From positions 1 to 6,851 of the forward strand of contig CALLXZ010000056.1 in the NCBI GenBank assembly GCA_937875605.1: 6,851 bases of DNA, read 5' to 3'. Source of the stretch: an uncultured Moheibacter sp. (GTDB taxonomy: Bacteria > Bacteroidota > Bacteroidia > Flavobacteriales > Weeksellaceae). The position numbers were made by a program, and so were the translations under genes. The notes under the pieces were generated by a model that ran no database searches, was not told the DNA's origin, and worked only from the letters and a program-made list of their open reading frames with translations. Shown here piece by piece: positions 1 to 5,335 of the stretch (position 1 is its first letter; the number at the start of each line of letters is the position of its first letter).

Positions 1-1
1 T

Positions 2-1642
2 TTCCATTTCTGTCAAAACTTCCATCAACGGCATTTCTATTTCTTCAAATAATTTAGAAGCATTCACTTCGGGTAATTGTGGCGCAAAGAATTCTTTTAA
101 CTGCAAAGTGACATCGGCATCTTCCACCGCATATTCTTTTTGTTTTTCCAATTCGATTTGGTTGAATTGCAATTGATTCTTGCCTTTTTTCCCAATCAAT
201 GTTTCAATGGAAATCGGTTTGTAATGCAAATACGTTTCGGATAAAACATCCATTCCGTGTCGCATATCGGGATTTAGCAAATAATGCGCAATCATCGTAT
301 CAAACGAATTTCCGCTTGGTTTGATACCGTATTTGTCCAAAACTTTATAATCGTATTTCAAATTATGACCGATTTTCAAAACGGATTCCGATTCAAAAAA
401 CGGACGGAATTCTTCGATAATCTCTTTTGCTTCCTCAAAATTTTGAGGAAATGGAACATAATATCCTTTGCCGACTTCATAGCTGAACGAAATACCGACC
501 AACTCAGCCGTCAAAGCATCCAGACCGGTGGTTTCGGTATCAAAACAGACTTCTTTTTGTTGGATCAACTTATCGATCAATAATTTACGACCCATTTTCC
601 CTTCCACCAATTGATACAAATGATCGTAATTTTCAATCTCTTTGTAAAAGGAATCCTGTGTAAATTCTTGTGGTTGAATATCGGGATCATCAAAAAGTGA
701 AGCCTGAACAGCTCTTTGTTCGATTGTTTTGGCTTTCTCCACAACCTGAGTTTCCAAATTGAAAGTCCTGTAGAAATTCTCCAATAATTGACGGAATTCC
801 AGTTCGTTAAACAATTCTTTAACTTTCTCCACATCGGGTTCGCACATCAATAAATCTTCTTCGTCAAATTCAACCGGTGCATCGGTAATGATTGTAGCCA
901 ATTTTTTGGATAAAATCCCCAATTCTTTATTGGCTTCTATATTCTCTTTTAGTTTTCCTTTTAATTCATGTGTATGCTCCAAAAGATTTTCGAGAGAACC
1001 ATATTCTTTCAGGAATTTTTTGGCTGTTTTTTCACCCACTCCGGGCAATCCGGGAATATTATCGACACTATCGCCCATCATACCCAGAAAATCCACAACC
1101 TGCATCGGATCATCGATTTCAAATTTAGCTTTGACTTCTTCGACTCCCCAGATTTCAATTCCTTTCCCAAATGCGGGCGGACGATACATTTTGATTTTAT
1201 CGGAAACCAATTGGGCAAAATCTTTATCGGGCGTAACCATATAGGTTGTAAAACCTTCTTTCTCCGCCTTTTTCGCCAAAGTCCCGATCACATCGTCTGC
1301 TTCATAACCTTCGGCAAACAATACCGGAATACACATCGCCCGGATGATTTCCTGAATATACGGAACGCCTATTTTGATGGCTTCGGGCGTTTCGTCACGG
1401 TTGGCTTTGTATTGGTCATAATCGACAGTGCGCACAGTGGCTTGACCCACATCAAAAACCACAGCGATATGCGTGGGTTTCTCGCGCTTCAAAACGTCGA
1501 GTAAAGAGTTTGTAAAACCTAAAATGGCTGATGTGTTTAGACCTTTTGAATTGATTCTCGGATTCTTGATAAAGGCATAATAACCTCGAAAAATCAATGC
1601 ATAAGCATCCAATAAAAATAGTCTTTTGTCTTCTGAATTCAT
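2..1642 (-). CDS. polA: DNA polymerase I, N-terminal 547 residues (3' end beyond window)
   Basis: Replication and repair polymerase that removes RNA primers and fills gaps. The frame is open without a stop from ATG at 1642 to the left edge. Residues 1 to about 290 are the 5'-3' exonuclease/FEN domain: LLDAYAL near the N-terminus, VVFDVGQ, the acidic cluster YEADDVIG, TPDKDF, and GDSVDNIPGLPGVGEKTA (helix-hairpin-helix with metal-binding Asp). A linker of about 30-50 residues follows. The 3'-5' proofreading domain starts near residue 350 and keeps its catalytic set: DTETTGLD (D368, E370), GHNLKYD, and YAVEDAD (Y504, D508). Proofreading therefore looks active, unlike Taq polymerase. The sequence stops just as the polymerase domain begins; the Bacteroidota protein is usually about 930-950 residues. 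The start is supported by the conserved KRLFLLDAYALIFRGYYAF opening. No Shine-Dalgarno site precedes it. It is divergent from the siderophore-interacting gene. Confidence 0.97.
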   Translation of the reverse strand, partial: MNSEDKRLFLLDAYALIFRGYYAFIKNPRINSKGLNTSAILGFTNSLLDVLKREKPTHIAVVFDVGQATVRTVDYDQYKANRDETPEAIKIGVPYIQEIIRAMCIPVLFAEGYEADDVIGTLAKKAEKEGFTTYMVTPDKDFAQLVSDKIKMYRPPAFGKGIEIWGVEEVKAKFEIDDPMQVVDFLGMMGDSVDNIPGLPGVGEKTAKKFLKEYGSLENLLEHTHELKGKLKENIEANKELGILSKKLATIITDAPVEFDEEDLLMCEPDVEKVKELFNELEFRQLLENFYRTFNLETQVVEKAKTIEQRAVQASLFDDPDIQPQEFTQDSFYKEIENYDHLYQLVEGKMGRKLLIDKLIQQKEVCFDTETTGLDALTAELVGISFSYEVGKGYYVPFPQNFEEAKEIIEEFRPFFESESVLKIGHNLKYDYKVLDKYGIKPSGNSFDTMIAHYLLNPDMRHGMDVLSETYLHYKPISIETLIGKKGKNQLQFNQIELEKQKEYAVEDADVTLQLKEFFAPQLPEVNASKLFEEIEMPLMEVLTEME

Positions 1643-1658
1643 AGGAGGTAAAGGTAGG

Positions 1659-1680
1659 GATTTTGATTTTAGATTTTAGA
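1659..1680. repeat. Short tandem GATTTT(A) repeat
   Basis: Three imperfect copies of GATTTT(A) lie end to end between polA and the siderophore-interacting gene: GATTTT, GATTTTA, GATTTTA, then GA. On the minus strand they fall in the likely polA leader, 17-38 bases upstream of the start codon. Simple A/T-rich repeats of this kind are common between flavobacterial genes. No function is evident. Confidence 0.5.
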
Positions 1681-1718
1681 ATTCATGCTTTGGACTTATT
1701 AATTTTAATTACAAAATA

Positions 1719-1741
1719 TTATATAGAATCATTCTAAATAA
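1719..1741. promoter_or_regulatory. Fur-like palindromic operator upstream of the siderophore-interacting gene
   Basis: The core TAGAAT-C-ATTCTA (1724-1736) is a perfect 6-1-6 inverted repeat. It extends outward with TTAT/ATAA arms, so that 10 of the 11 base pairs around the centre at 1730 match; only 1723/1737 fails. The size, the A/T-rich arms and the single central base resemble Fur-family operators. It ends 43 bases before the start codon of a gene for ferric-siderophore use and covers the -33 region of the candidate promoter, where a bound repressor would block transcription. Binding by Fur is inferred. The half-sites match the proteobacterial Fur box only partly, and a DtxR-type regulator is possible. 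Confidence 0.6.
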
Positions 1742-1755
1742 ATAAATTATATGCT

Positions 1756-1763
1756 TAACTTTA
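1756..1763 (+). promoter_or_regulatory. Candidate -7 promoter element of the siderophore-interacting gene
   Basis: TAACTTTA matches the Bacteroidota -7 consensus TAnnTTTG at all fixed positions except the last (A for G). It lies 21 bases upstream of the ATG at 1785, and the Fur-like palindrome sits where the -33 element would be. No good TTTG -33 box is visible, which could mean the promoter depends on more than the core elements. The start codon is preceded by a weak purine-rich AAGGTAG (1774-1780). Confidence 0.4.
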
Positions 1764-1784
1764 CCAAAAATTTAAGGTAGAAAA

Positions 1785-2591
1785 ATGAAAACCATACGAG
1801 AAGAATTAACCGTAACACGAAAAGAATATATCACGCCACATTATATAAGGGTTTATCTGACAGGAAAGAATGTCCATCTTTTTGACAATACAACTATCGG
1901 AATCAATAATAAAATTGCGATTCCACCTAAAAATTGCTCCAAAGTATATTTTCCCGAGTACGATTATGAAAAAATGGAATGGAAACCTCTTTCTGAAGAA
2001 ATTCGTCCTTCTATCCGAACGTATACACATCGTGGAATTGATTTGGAAAAAAAAGAAATCTGGATTGATTTTGTGGCTCACGGCGAAAACGGACCGGCTT
2101 CTGCATGGGCTACCAATGCCAAAGTCGGTGATAAATTGGGTGTGATGATGAAAGACGGAAAATCGGAATTATACGCAAAAGCAAAAAACTATGTTTTGGT
2201 TGCGGATTCTACCGGAATTCCGGTCATCAGTGCCATTCTGGAAAGTCTTTCTGAAGATGAAAAAGCCGTTTGTTTATTGGAAGTTTTCGACAAAGACGAA
2301 ATTCAGAAAATCCACACCAAAGCCGATGTACACTTTATTTGGACTTATAACCAGCATCCGGAAAAAGGAAGTGATTTGTCGGCTATTTTTCAGGAATTAA
2401 CATTGCCTGTAATTTCAAAATTCGGTTATGTGGCAGCTGAGTTTTCAACGGTTAAGGATATACGGAATTACCTTCGCAAAGACCTTCGATGGGGACAAGA
2501 GGAATTGTATGCTTATTCATATTGGAAATCAGGAATTGCCGAAGATAAATCGTTGACGGAAAGACGGTCTGAAAAAGAAACTACAGAATAA
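1785..2591 (+). CDS. Siderophore-interacting FAD protein (ferric-siderophore reductase, SIP/ViuB family)
   Basis: Cytoplasmic flavoprotein of 268 residues, a usual length for the family. It is predicted to reduce Fe3+ in imported ferric-siderophore complexes with NAD(P)H and so release the iron. Residues 1 to about 125 form the FAD-binding barrel: RTYTHR at 78-83 is the R-x-Y-[ST]-x-R flavin motif, and DFVAHG at 95-100 with GPASAWA at 103-109 match the family's phosphate/FAD-contact segment. Residues about 135-245 form the NAD(P)H-binding half, with ADSTGIPVISAIL at 140-152. The C-terminus has the typical aromatic-rich AYSYWKSG (243-250) followed by a charged tail. There is no signal peptide or membrane segment. 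The gene stands alone, with no TonB receptor or siderophore synthesis gene in view. The operator at 1719-1741 suggests iron-repressed expression. Confidence 0.9.
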   Translation: MKTIREELTVTRKEYITPHYIRVYLTGKNVHLFDNTTIGINNKIAIPPKNCSKVYFPEYDYEKMEWKPLSEEIRPSIRTYTHRGIDLEKKEIWIDFVAHGENGPASAWATNAKVGDKLGVMMKDGKSELYAKAKNYVLVADSTGIPVISAILESLSEDEKAVCLLEVFDKDEIQKIHTKADVHFIWTYNQHPEKGSDLSAIFQELTLPVISKFGYVAAEFSTVKDIRNYLRKDLRWGQEELYAYSYWKSGIAEDKSLTERRSEKETTE

Positions 2592-2623
2592 CATTGACTT
2601 CATAATGATTTGAACTAAAATAC

Positions 2624-2631
2624 TAAATTTG
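2624..2631 (+). promoter_or_regulatory. Candidate -7 promoter element of the exported unknown protein
   Basis: TAAATTTG is an exact match to the Bacteroidota -7 consensus TAnnTTTG and ends 17 bases before the ATG at 2649, which gives a short leader. No convincing TTTG lies 19-21 bases further upstream. It suggests that this gene is transcribed separately from the siderophore-interacting gene, 57 bases upstream. Confidence 0.45.
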
Positions 2632-2648
2632 CGGAAAATTAATTCTCT

Positions 2649-3188
2649 ATGAAACTTTTAATGTTTATTACTTTTTCCTTTCTGACTACCTTTTCTTTTT
2701 CACAAATTCAAAATATAGAATACGTCGATTTTTATACCTGGACAGGTGCTGATAAGGTTTCCTATAAAGTCATCATCGTTTCGGAAGATTTTGCAGAAAT
2801 AGAAGATGCAAAATCCGTGGTACGTGTCAAATATAATTTAGAAGGAAACTCAAAGATAGTTGAATTCATTTCGGACGTTTCTTATGATATAAACGAAGGT
2901 TTGGTAGAAATCTATTTTTTAGGAGGTGAAACTGCTAAATTCATACAAAACAGCGGATCATATACTCCGGATAATTTTGTCTTTACTTTTGATTTTGAGG
3001 GGAATTTAATTGATGCTTTTCAAGCTGACCATAACGAATTGAAAAAAGGAGATGATACTCATTTCGCTGATATGGAGGCTATCTCTGTGGAAAGTTCAAA
3101 TCATCTCAGAGAATCGATTCAAGAATTTTTTAGCTCATCCGACTCTCTTTATCGAGATTTGATGACGTATGCCTCTCAATTTGATTAG
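2649..3188 (+). CDS. Exported protein of unknown function, 179 aa
   Basis: I do not recognise the family. A clear Sec signal peptide covers residues 1-18 (MKLL, then a hydrophobic run rich in Phe, Ser and Thr, ending SFS before Q19), so the mature protein should be periplasmic or secreted. There is no lipobox and no cysteine anywhere, so it is neither a lipoprotein nor disulfide-bonded. Residues about 20-125 alternate hydrophobic and polar residues as in beta strands (VSYKVIIV, SVVRVKYN, GLVEIYFL, NFVFTFDF). Residues about 125-179 look helical and acidic (HNELKKGDD, HLRESIQEFF). Overall it is acidic. A good -7 box precedes it. The 3' end overlaps the ferredoxin gene on the opposite strand by 4 bases. 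Signal peptide, codon use and promoter support a real gene; the function is open. Confidence 0.8.
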   Translation: MKLLMFITFSFLTTFSFSQIQNIEYVDFYTWTGADKVSYKVIIVSEDFAEIEDAKSVVRVKYNLEGNSKIVEFISDVSYDINEGLVEIYFLGGETAKFIQNSGSYTPDNFVFTFDFEGNLIDAFQADHNELKKGDDTHFADMEAISVESSNHLRESIQEFFSSSDSLYRDLMTYASQFD

Positions 3189-3517
3189 ACTTCCGGTGCA
3201 AGCTCCACGATAAGCCCTTCTAATTCTTCGACAATATTAATTTGACAACCTAAACGGCTGTTTTCCTTCACGTTAAACGCCTCCCAAAGCATGGCTTCTT
3301 CCTCTGCTTCCATAGGTTGTAATTCGACATCGTCCGACAAAACATAGACCTGACAAGAAGCACACATCGCCATTCCTCCACAAATTCCGATGGTTCCTTC
3401 CGGAGCGAGTTCATACGCACGAACCAATTCCATCAGGTTCATTGCCATATCAGTAGGCGCATCGACTTCATGCGAAACGCCTTCTCGGTCTATGATGGTA
3501 ATTTTAATGTCAGCCAT
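3185..3517 (-). CDS. [2Fe-2S] ferredoxin, adrenodoxin type
   Basis: Small soluble electron carrier of 110 residues, normal for this class. Four cysteines are placed to bind one [2Fe-2S] cluster: C46, C52 and C55 in CGGMAMCASC, and C91 in SRLGCQI, giving a CX5C-X2-C-X35-C spacing. The N-terminal ubiquitin-like strands (IKITIIDREG, SHEVDAP) and the helix NLMELVRAY (27-35) fit the fold. The long acidic stretch at 62-74 (DDVELQPMEAEEE) corresponds to the partner-docking helix region of adrenodoxin-like ferredoxins. The redox partner cannot be told from context; no reductase or cytochrome P450 lies adjacent. The stop overlaps the stop of the plus-strand unknown gene. A hairpin separates it from azurin upstream, so it may have its own promoter; TAATTTTA on the minus strand, just before the gene (about 3537-3544), is a weak -7 candidate. 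Confidence 0.93.
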   Translation of the reverse strand: MADIKITIIDREGVSHEVDAPTDMAMNLMELVRAYELAPEGTIGICGGMAMCASCQVYVLSDDVELQPMEAEEEAMLWEAFNVKENSRLGCQINIVEELEGLIVELAPEV

Positions 3518-3547
3518 TCTTCGGGTTTTGAACTGTAAAATTAGAAC

Positions 3548-3580
3548 AACTTTGACAAAATTTTAAACTTTGTCAAAGTT
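3548..3580 (-). terminator. Hairpin after azurin, probable terminator
   Basis: The arms AACTTTGACAAA (3548-3559) and TTTGTCAAAGTT (3569-3580) are perfect 12-base inverted complements around a 9-base loop. In minus-strand RNA the loop closes further with one G-U and two A-U pairs, leaving 3 unpaired bases. In plus-strand RNA the same position is an A-C mismatch. It begins 10 bases after the azurin stop codon and is followed by a modest U-rich stretch (GTTCTAATTTT). The right arm also sits inside a 17-base self-palindrome (3565-3581, AAACTTTG-T-CAAAGTTT). A terminator of azurin is the simplest reading. An operator for the ferredoxin gene is the alternative. Confidence 0.55.
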
Positions 3581-3590
3581 TAGAATATGA

Positions 3591-4082
3591 TTAAATAGCG
3601 GTGATCGTGCCTTTCATCGCAATCCAATGCCCCGGAAACGTACAGATATAGGTATACTCGCCCGGTTCTTTCAGTGTAAATTTGATGGTTTCTGATTCAC
3701 CCGTACCCAATAATTTGGTTTGCGCCACGATATCCGTAATGTACAATTCTGAAATATAATTGGTTTCTTTTGCTTTAGCAGAAGCTGTTGCAAAGGTTTG
3801 AACATCTGCTCCTTTTTCCAAAACCACTACGTTGTGCCCCATGGTTTCAAGCGGTAAAACACCTTCGTTTGTAAATGTCAAGGTCACTTCCTGTCCGGCT
3901 TTTACAGTAAATTGAGATTTATCAAATTTCATATCATCGTTTCCTTTTAATTCCAAAACATTGGAAGTTTTAGGTTCTTCTGATTTTGTTGATGTCGTTT
4001 CCACTTTTTCAGATTCTTTTTTATCAGAACCACAAGAAATAATTCCCAATGCTACGACTGTAACTAAAAATAATTTTTTCAT
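3591..4082 (-). CDS. Azurin-family blue copper lipoprotein
   Basis: Exported type 1 copper protein, probably an electron carrier anchored in a membrane. From ATG at 4082 it has 163 residues. The lipoprotein signal peptide has K2-K3, a hydrophobic core and lipobox IISC, so C17 should be lipidated. Residues 18-40 are a charged Lys/Glu/Ser/Thr tether. The cupredoxin domain spans about 41-163 and has all four azurin copper ligands: H83 in TMGHNVV, and C147, H152 and M156 in CTFPGHWIAMKG. The cysteine pair of the azurin disulfide is missing. I chose 4082 over the in-frame ATG at 4124 because only the shorter form starts directly with a signal peptide; the 4124 codon also lies inside a hairpin. The partner is unknown; YceI lies upstream and a ferredoxin downstream, and the ferredoxin is cytoplasmic, so not a direct partner. 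Confidence 0.92.
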   Translation of the reverse strand: MKKLFLVTVVALGIISCGSDKKESEKVETTSTKSEEPKTSNVLELKGNDDMKFDKSQFTVKAGQEVTLTFTNEGVLPLETMGHNVVVLEKGADVQTFATASAKAKETNYISELYITDIVAQTKLLGTGESETIKFTLKEPGEYTYICTFPGHWIAMKGTITAI

Positions 4083-4099
4083 TTTGTTTGCTTTTCTTA

Positions 4100-4107
4100 T
4101 AAAGATA
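4100..4107 (-). promoter_or_regulatory. Candidate -7 promoter element of azurin
   Basis: On the minus strand TATCTTTA fits TAnnTTTG except for a final A, like the box before the siderophore-interacting gene. It ends 17 bases before the chosen azurin start at 4082. It abuts the 3' arm of the YceI hairpin, so azurin could be transcribed independently just after YceI transcription ends. No -33 box is clear. The same bases could instead be the weak U-tract of that hairpin. Confidence 0.3.
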
Positions 4108-4147
4108 ACGCTGAAAATCGACATAGAAAATGACGATTCTCAGCGTT
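4107..4147 (-). terminator. Long hairpin between YceI and azurin genes, probable terminator
   Basis: The arms at 4107-4120 and 4134-4147 pair over 14 positions. In minus-strand RNA, AACGCUGAGAAUCG pairs with CGAUUUUCAGCGUU through 13 Watson-Crick pairs and one G-U. After one U-U mismatch, three more pairs (CAU/AUG) close a 5-base loop. In plus-strand RNA the G-U becomes an A-C mismatch, so the structure favours minus-strand transcripts. It starts 19 bases after the YceI stop and is followed by AUCUUUAU. Termination of YceI is the likely role; the U-tract is weak, so an mRNA-stability or attenuator element in the azurin leader is possible. Confidence 0.6.
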
Positions 4148-4166
4148 CCCCTATTTAATTAATCGT

Positions 4167-4721
4167 TTAAAAAACCAATTTCACTTCCAATTCAAAATGA
4201 TCTGAAATAGCTCTATCTCCAAGCCCATCAAACACAGAGCCGGAACTATAAGTAATTCCATGTTTGGTTCGGTCAACTGAAAGTTTAGCCGAAGCTGTAT
4301 TTCCGCTAACCGCTATGTCAAATGAAACTGAATTCGTTTTATCTTTAATCGTCAAATCTGCTGTAACAGTATAAACATCATTGCCTTTGTCCGCTATTTT
4401 TTTGAAAACCAATTTGGAAGTCGGGTATTTATCAACTCCAAAGAAATCTTCGTTTTTAAGGTGTCCATCCAATCCTTCTTTTGCTTTTCCTTCAACGTCC
4501 GTCGCACTGATGGTTGCCATATCCACTGTAAAATTTCCACCTTTTAATTTTTCTTTTTCAAAAACCAACGAACCCTCTTTAAAGTCTAAAGTTCCCTCGT
4601 GCTGACCTGTCAGTTTTTTTCCAACCCAATGGATGGAACTTTTGGAATTATCGATTTTTTTGGTTTGTGCATTTAGTCCGAAGGAAAGGAATAAAATAAG
4701 CAATGCTGATAAGATTTTCAT
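4167..4721 (-). CDS. YceI-family periplasmic lipid-binding protein
   Basis: Exported protein of 184 residues with a lipocalin-like beta barrel. Family members such as TT1927b bind polyisoprenoid chains, possibly quinones or their precursors; the physiological role is mostly unsettled. Signal peptide: residues 1-18 (MKILS, hydrophobic core, LNA before Q19). Typical family segments follow: SSIHWVGKKLTGQHEGTL (about 28-45), FTVDMATISATD, HLKNEDFFGVDKYPTSKLVF, DLTIKDKTNSVSFDI, and the C-terminal strand SDHFELEVKLVF. There is no cysteine, so no heme or lipid attachment. It lies upstream of azurin on the same strand with a strong hairpin between. The leader is very A/T-rich with no Shine-Dalgarno site. 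The 62-base gap to the membrane protein upstream suggests its own promoter, though I could not pick a convincing one. Confidence 0.93.
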   Translation of the reverse strand: MKILSALLILFLSFGLNAQTKKIDNSKSSIHWVGKKLTGQHEGTLDFKEGSLVFEKEKLKGGNFTVDMATISATDVEGKAKEGLDGHLKNEDFFGVDKYPTSKLVFKKIADKGNDVYTVTADLTIKDKTNSVSFDIAVSGNTASAKLSVDRTKHGITYSSGSVFDGLGDRAISDHFELEVKLVF

Positions 4722-4783
4722 GTTTTTAATTTTATTTTAATGTATTGAAAATGAATAATTAATATAATTTACAACCCGGAATT

Positions 4784-5332
4784 CTAAACAAATTTCCAAT
4801 TCAAATTTGCTTCATAAGACAAATTCAATTTTCCTGTCAATTCTAACAGATAAGAACGAACCTCATCAATGTTTGAAATCTTATTTTTGGGCAACACAAC
4901 AGTCTGACCGGATTTCAGCTTCACAAAAATATAATCGGTAATTTCGTCGATTCTTTCTAATTGGTTATTTCCGAATGTGCTCTCAGAGTCCAATCCTTTG
5001 ATAAAAATCGAATCGTCGTCAAATCGAATCGTCGAAGTGTCGTTAAACATGCTTTTATAATTCTCTTTGAGAAATCCTTTAAAATGATTGATGTATCTTT
5101 TTCTTTCCCAAATTGGAAAAAAAATCAACCATAAAACTCCACTGACTATAAAAATAATTCCTAAGCCATAATTTGAAAAAACTATAAAAAATAGTCCAAT
5201 AATTCCATAAAGAACCGGAATCAGAATCCGACTTATCAAACGTCTTTTTTTGATTTGCTTAGACATAGAAGCATGATATAACTGATAATTCAGAATATCG
5301 TTTTGGTCTATTTCGTAAGTTGCTGTTAACAT
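4784..5332 (-). CDS. YcxB-like membrane protein, two transmembrane helices
   Basis: Inner-membrane protein of 182 residues resembling the YcxB-like family, whose function is not established. A short N-terminal segment (YEIDQNDILNYQLYHAS) and a basic stretch QIKKRRLISR (26-35) precede two hydrophobic helices, about 36-53 and 56-73, joined by a tight NYG turn. ERKR (76-79) follows the second helix. Positive charge on both flanks puts the N- and C-termini in the cytoplasm. Residues about 80-182 form a soluble domain with the family pattern: strands (STIRFDDDSIFIKG, YIFVKLKSGQTVVLPKN) followed by a helix (DEVRSYLLELTG). It starts 3 bases after the queE stop, so it belongs to the folD-queE transcript, but no biochemical link to those enzymes is apparent. 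Family assignment is by overall architecture and moderate resemblance. Confidence 0.75.
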   Translation of the reverse strand: MLTATYEIDQNDILNYQLYHASMSKQIKKRRLISRILIPVLYGIIGLFFIVFSNYGLGIIFIVSGVLWLIFFPIWERKRYINHFKGFLKENYKSMFNDTSTIRFDDDSIFIKGLDSESTFGNNQLERIDEITDYIFVKLKSGQTVVLPKNKISNIDEVRSYLLELTGKLNLSYEANLNWKFV

Positions 5333-5335
5333 AGT

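Noticed and set aside
577..834. Minus-strand 85-codon open frame
   Set aside because: Out-of-frame shadow within polA; the polA frame continues unbroken through this stretch, so it is not a frameshift fragment.
968..1504. Plus-strand open frame of 178 codons antisense to polA, plus smaller ones at 284-583 and 888-1244
   Set aside because: They lie opposite the polA coding frame, whose translation gives conserved exonuclease motifs throughout. The antisense products are low-complexity, Phe/Ile-rich and match no family.
1643..1649. AGGAGGT on the plus strand as a ribosome binding site
   Set aside because: No plus-strand start codon with an open frame follows at a suitable distance; the next real plus-strand gene begins at 1785.
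1643..1784. Small RNA or riboswitch in the polA/siderophore-interacting gene interval
   Set aside because: Apart from the operator palindrome and a simple repeat the region is A/T-rich, with no GC-containing stem or known riboswitch core.
1806..2400. Alternative frames on both strands within the siderophore-interacting gene
   Set aside because: They overlap a well-supported flavoprotein frame and give compositionally odd, motif-free products.
4083..4124. N-terminal extension of azurin from ATG at 4124
   Set aside because: It would place 14 unrelated residues before a canonical lipoprotein signal peptide, and its start codon lies within the hairpin at 4107-4147.
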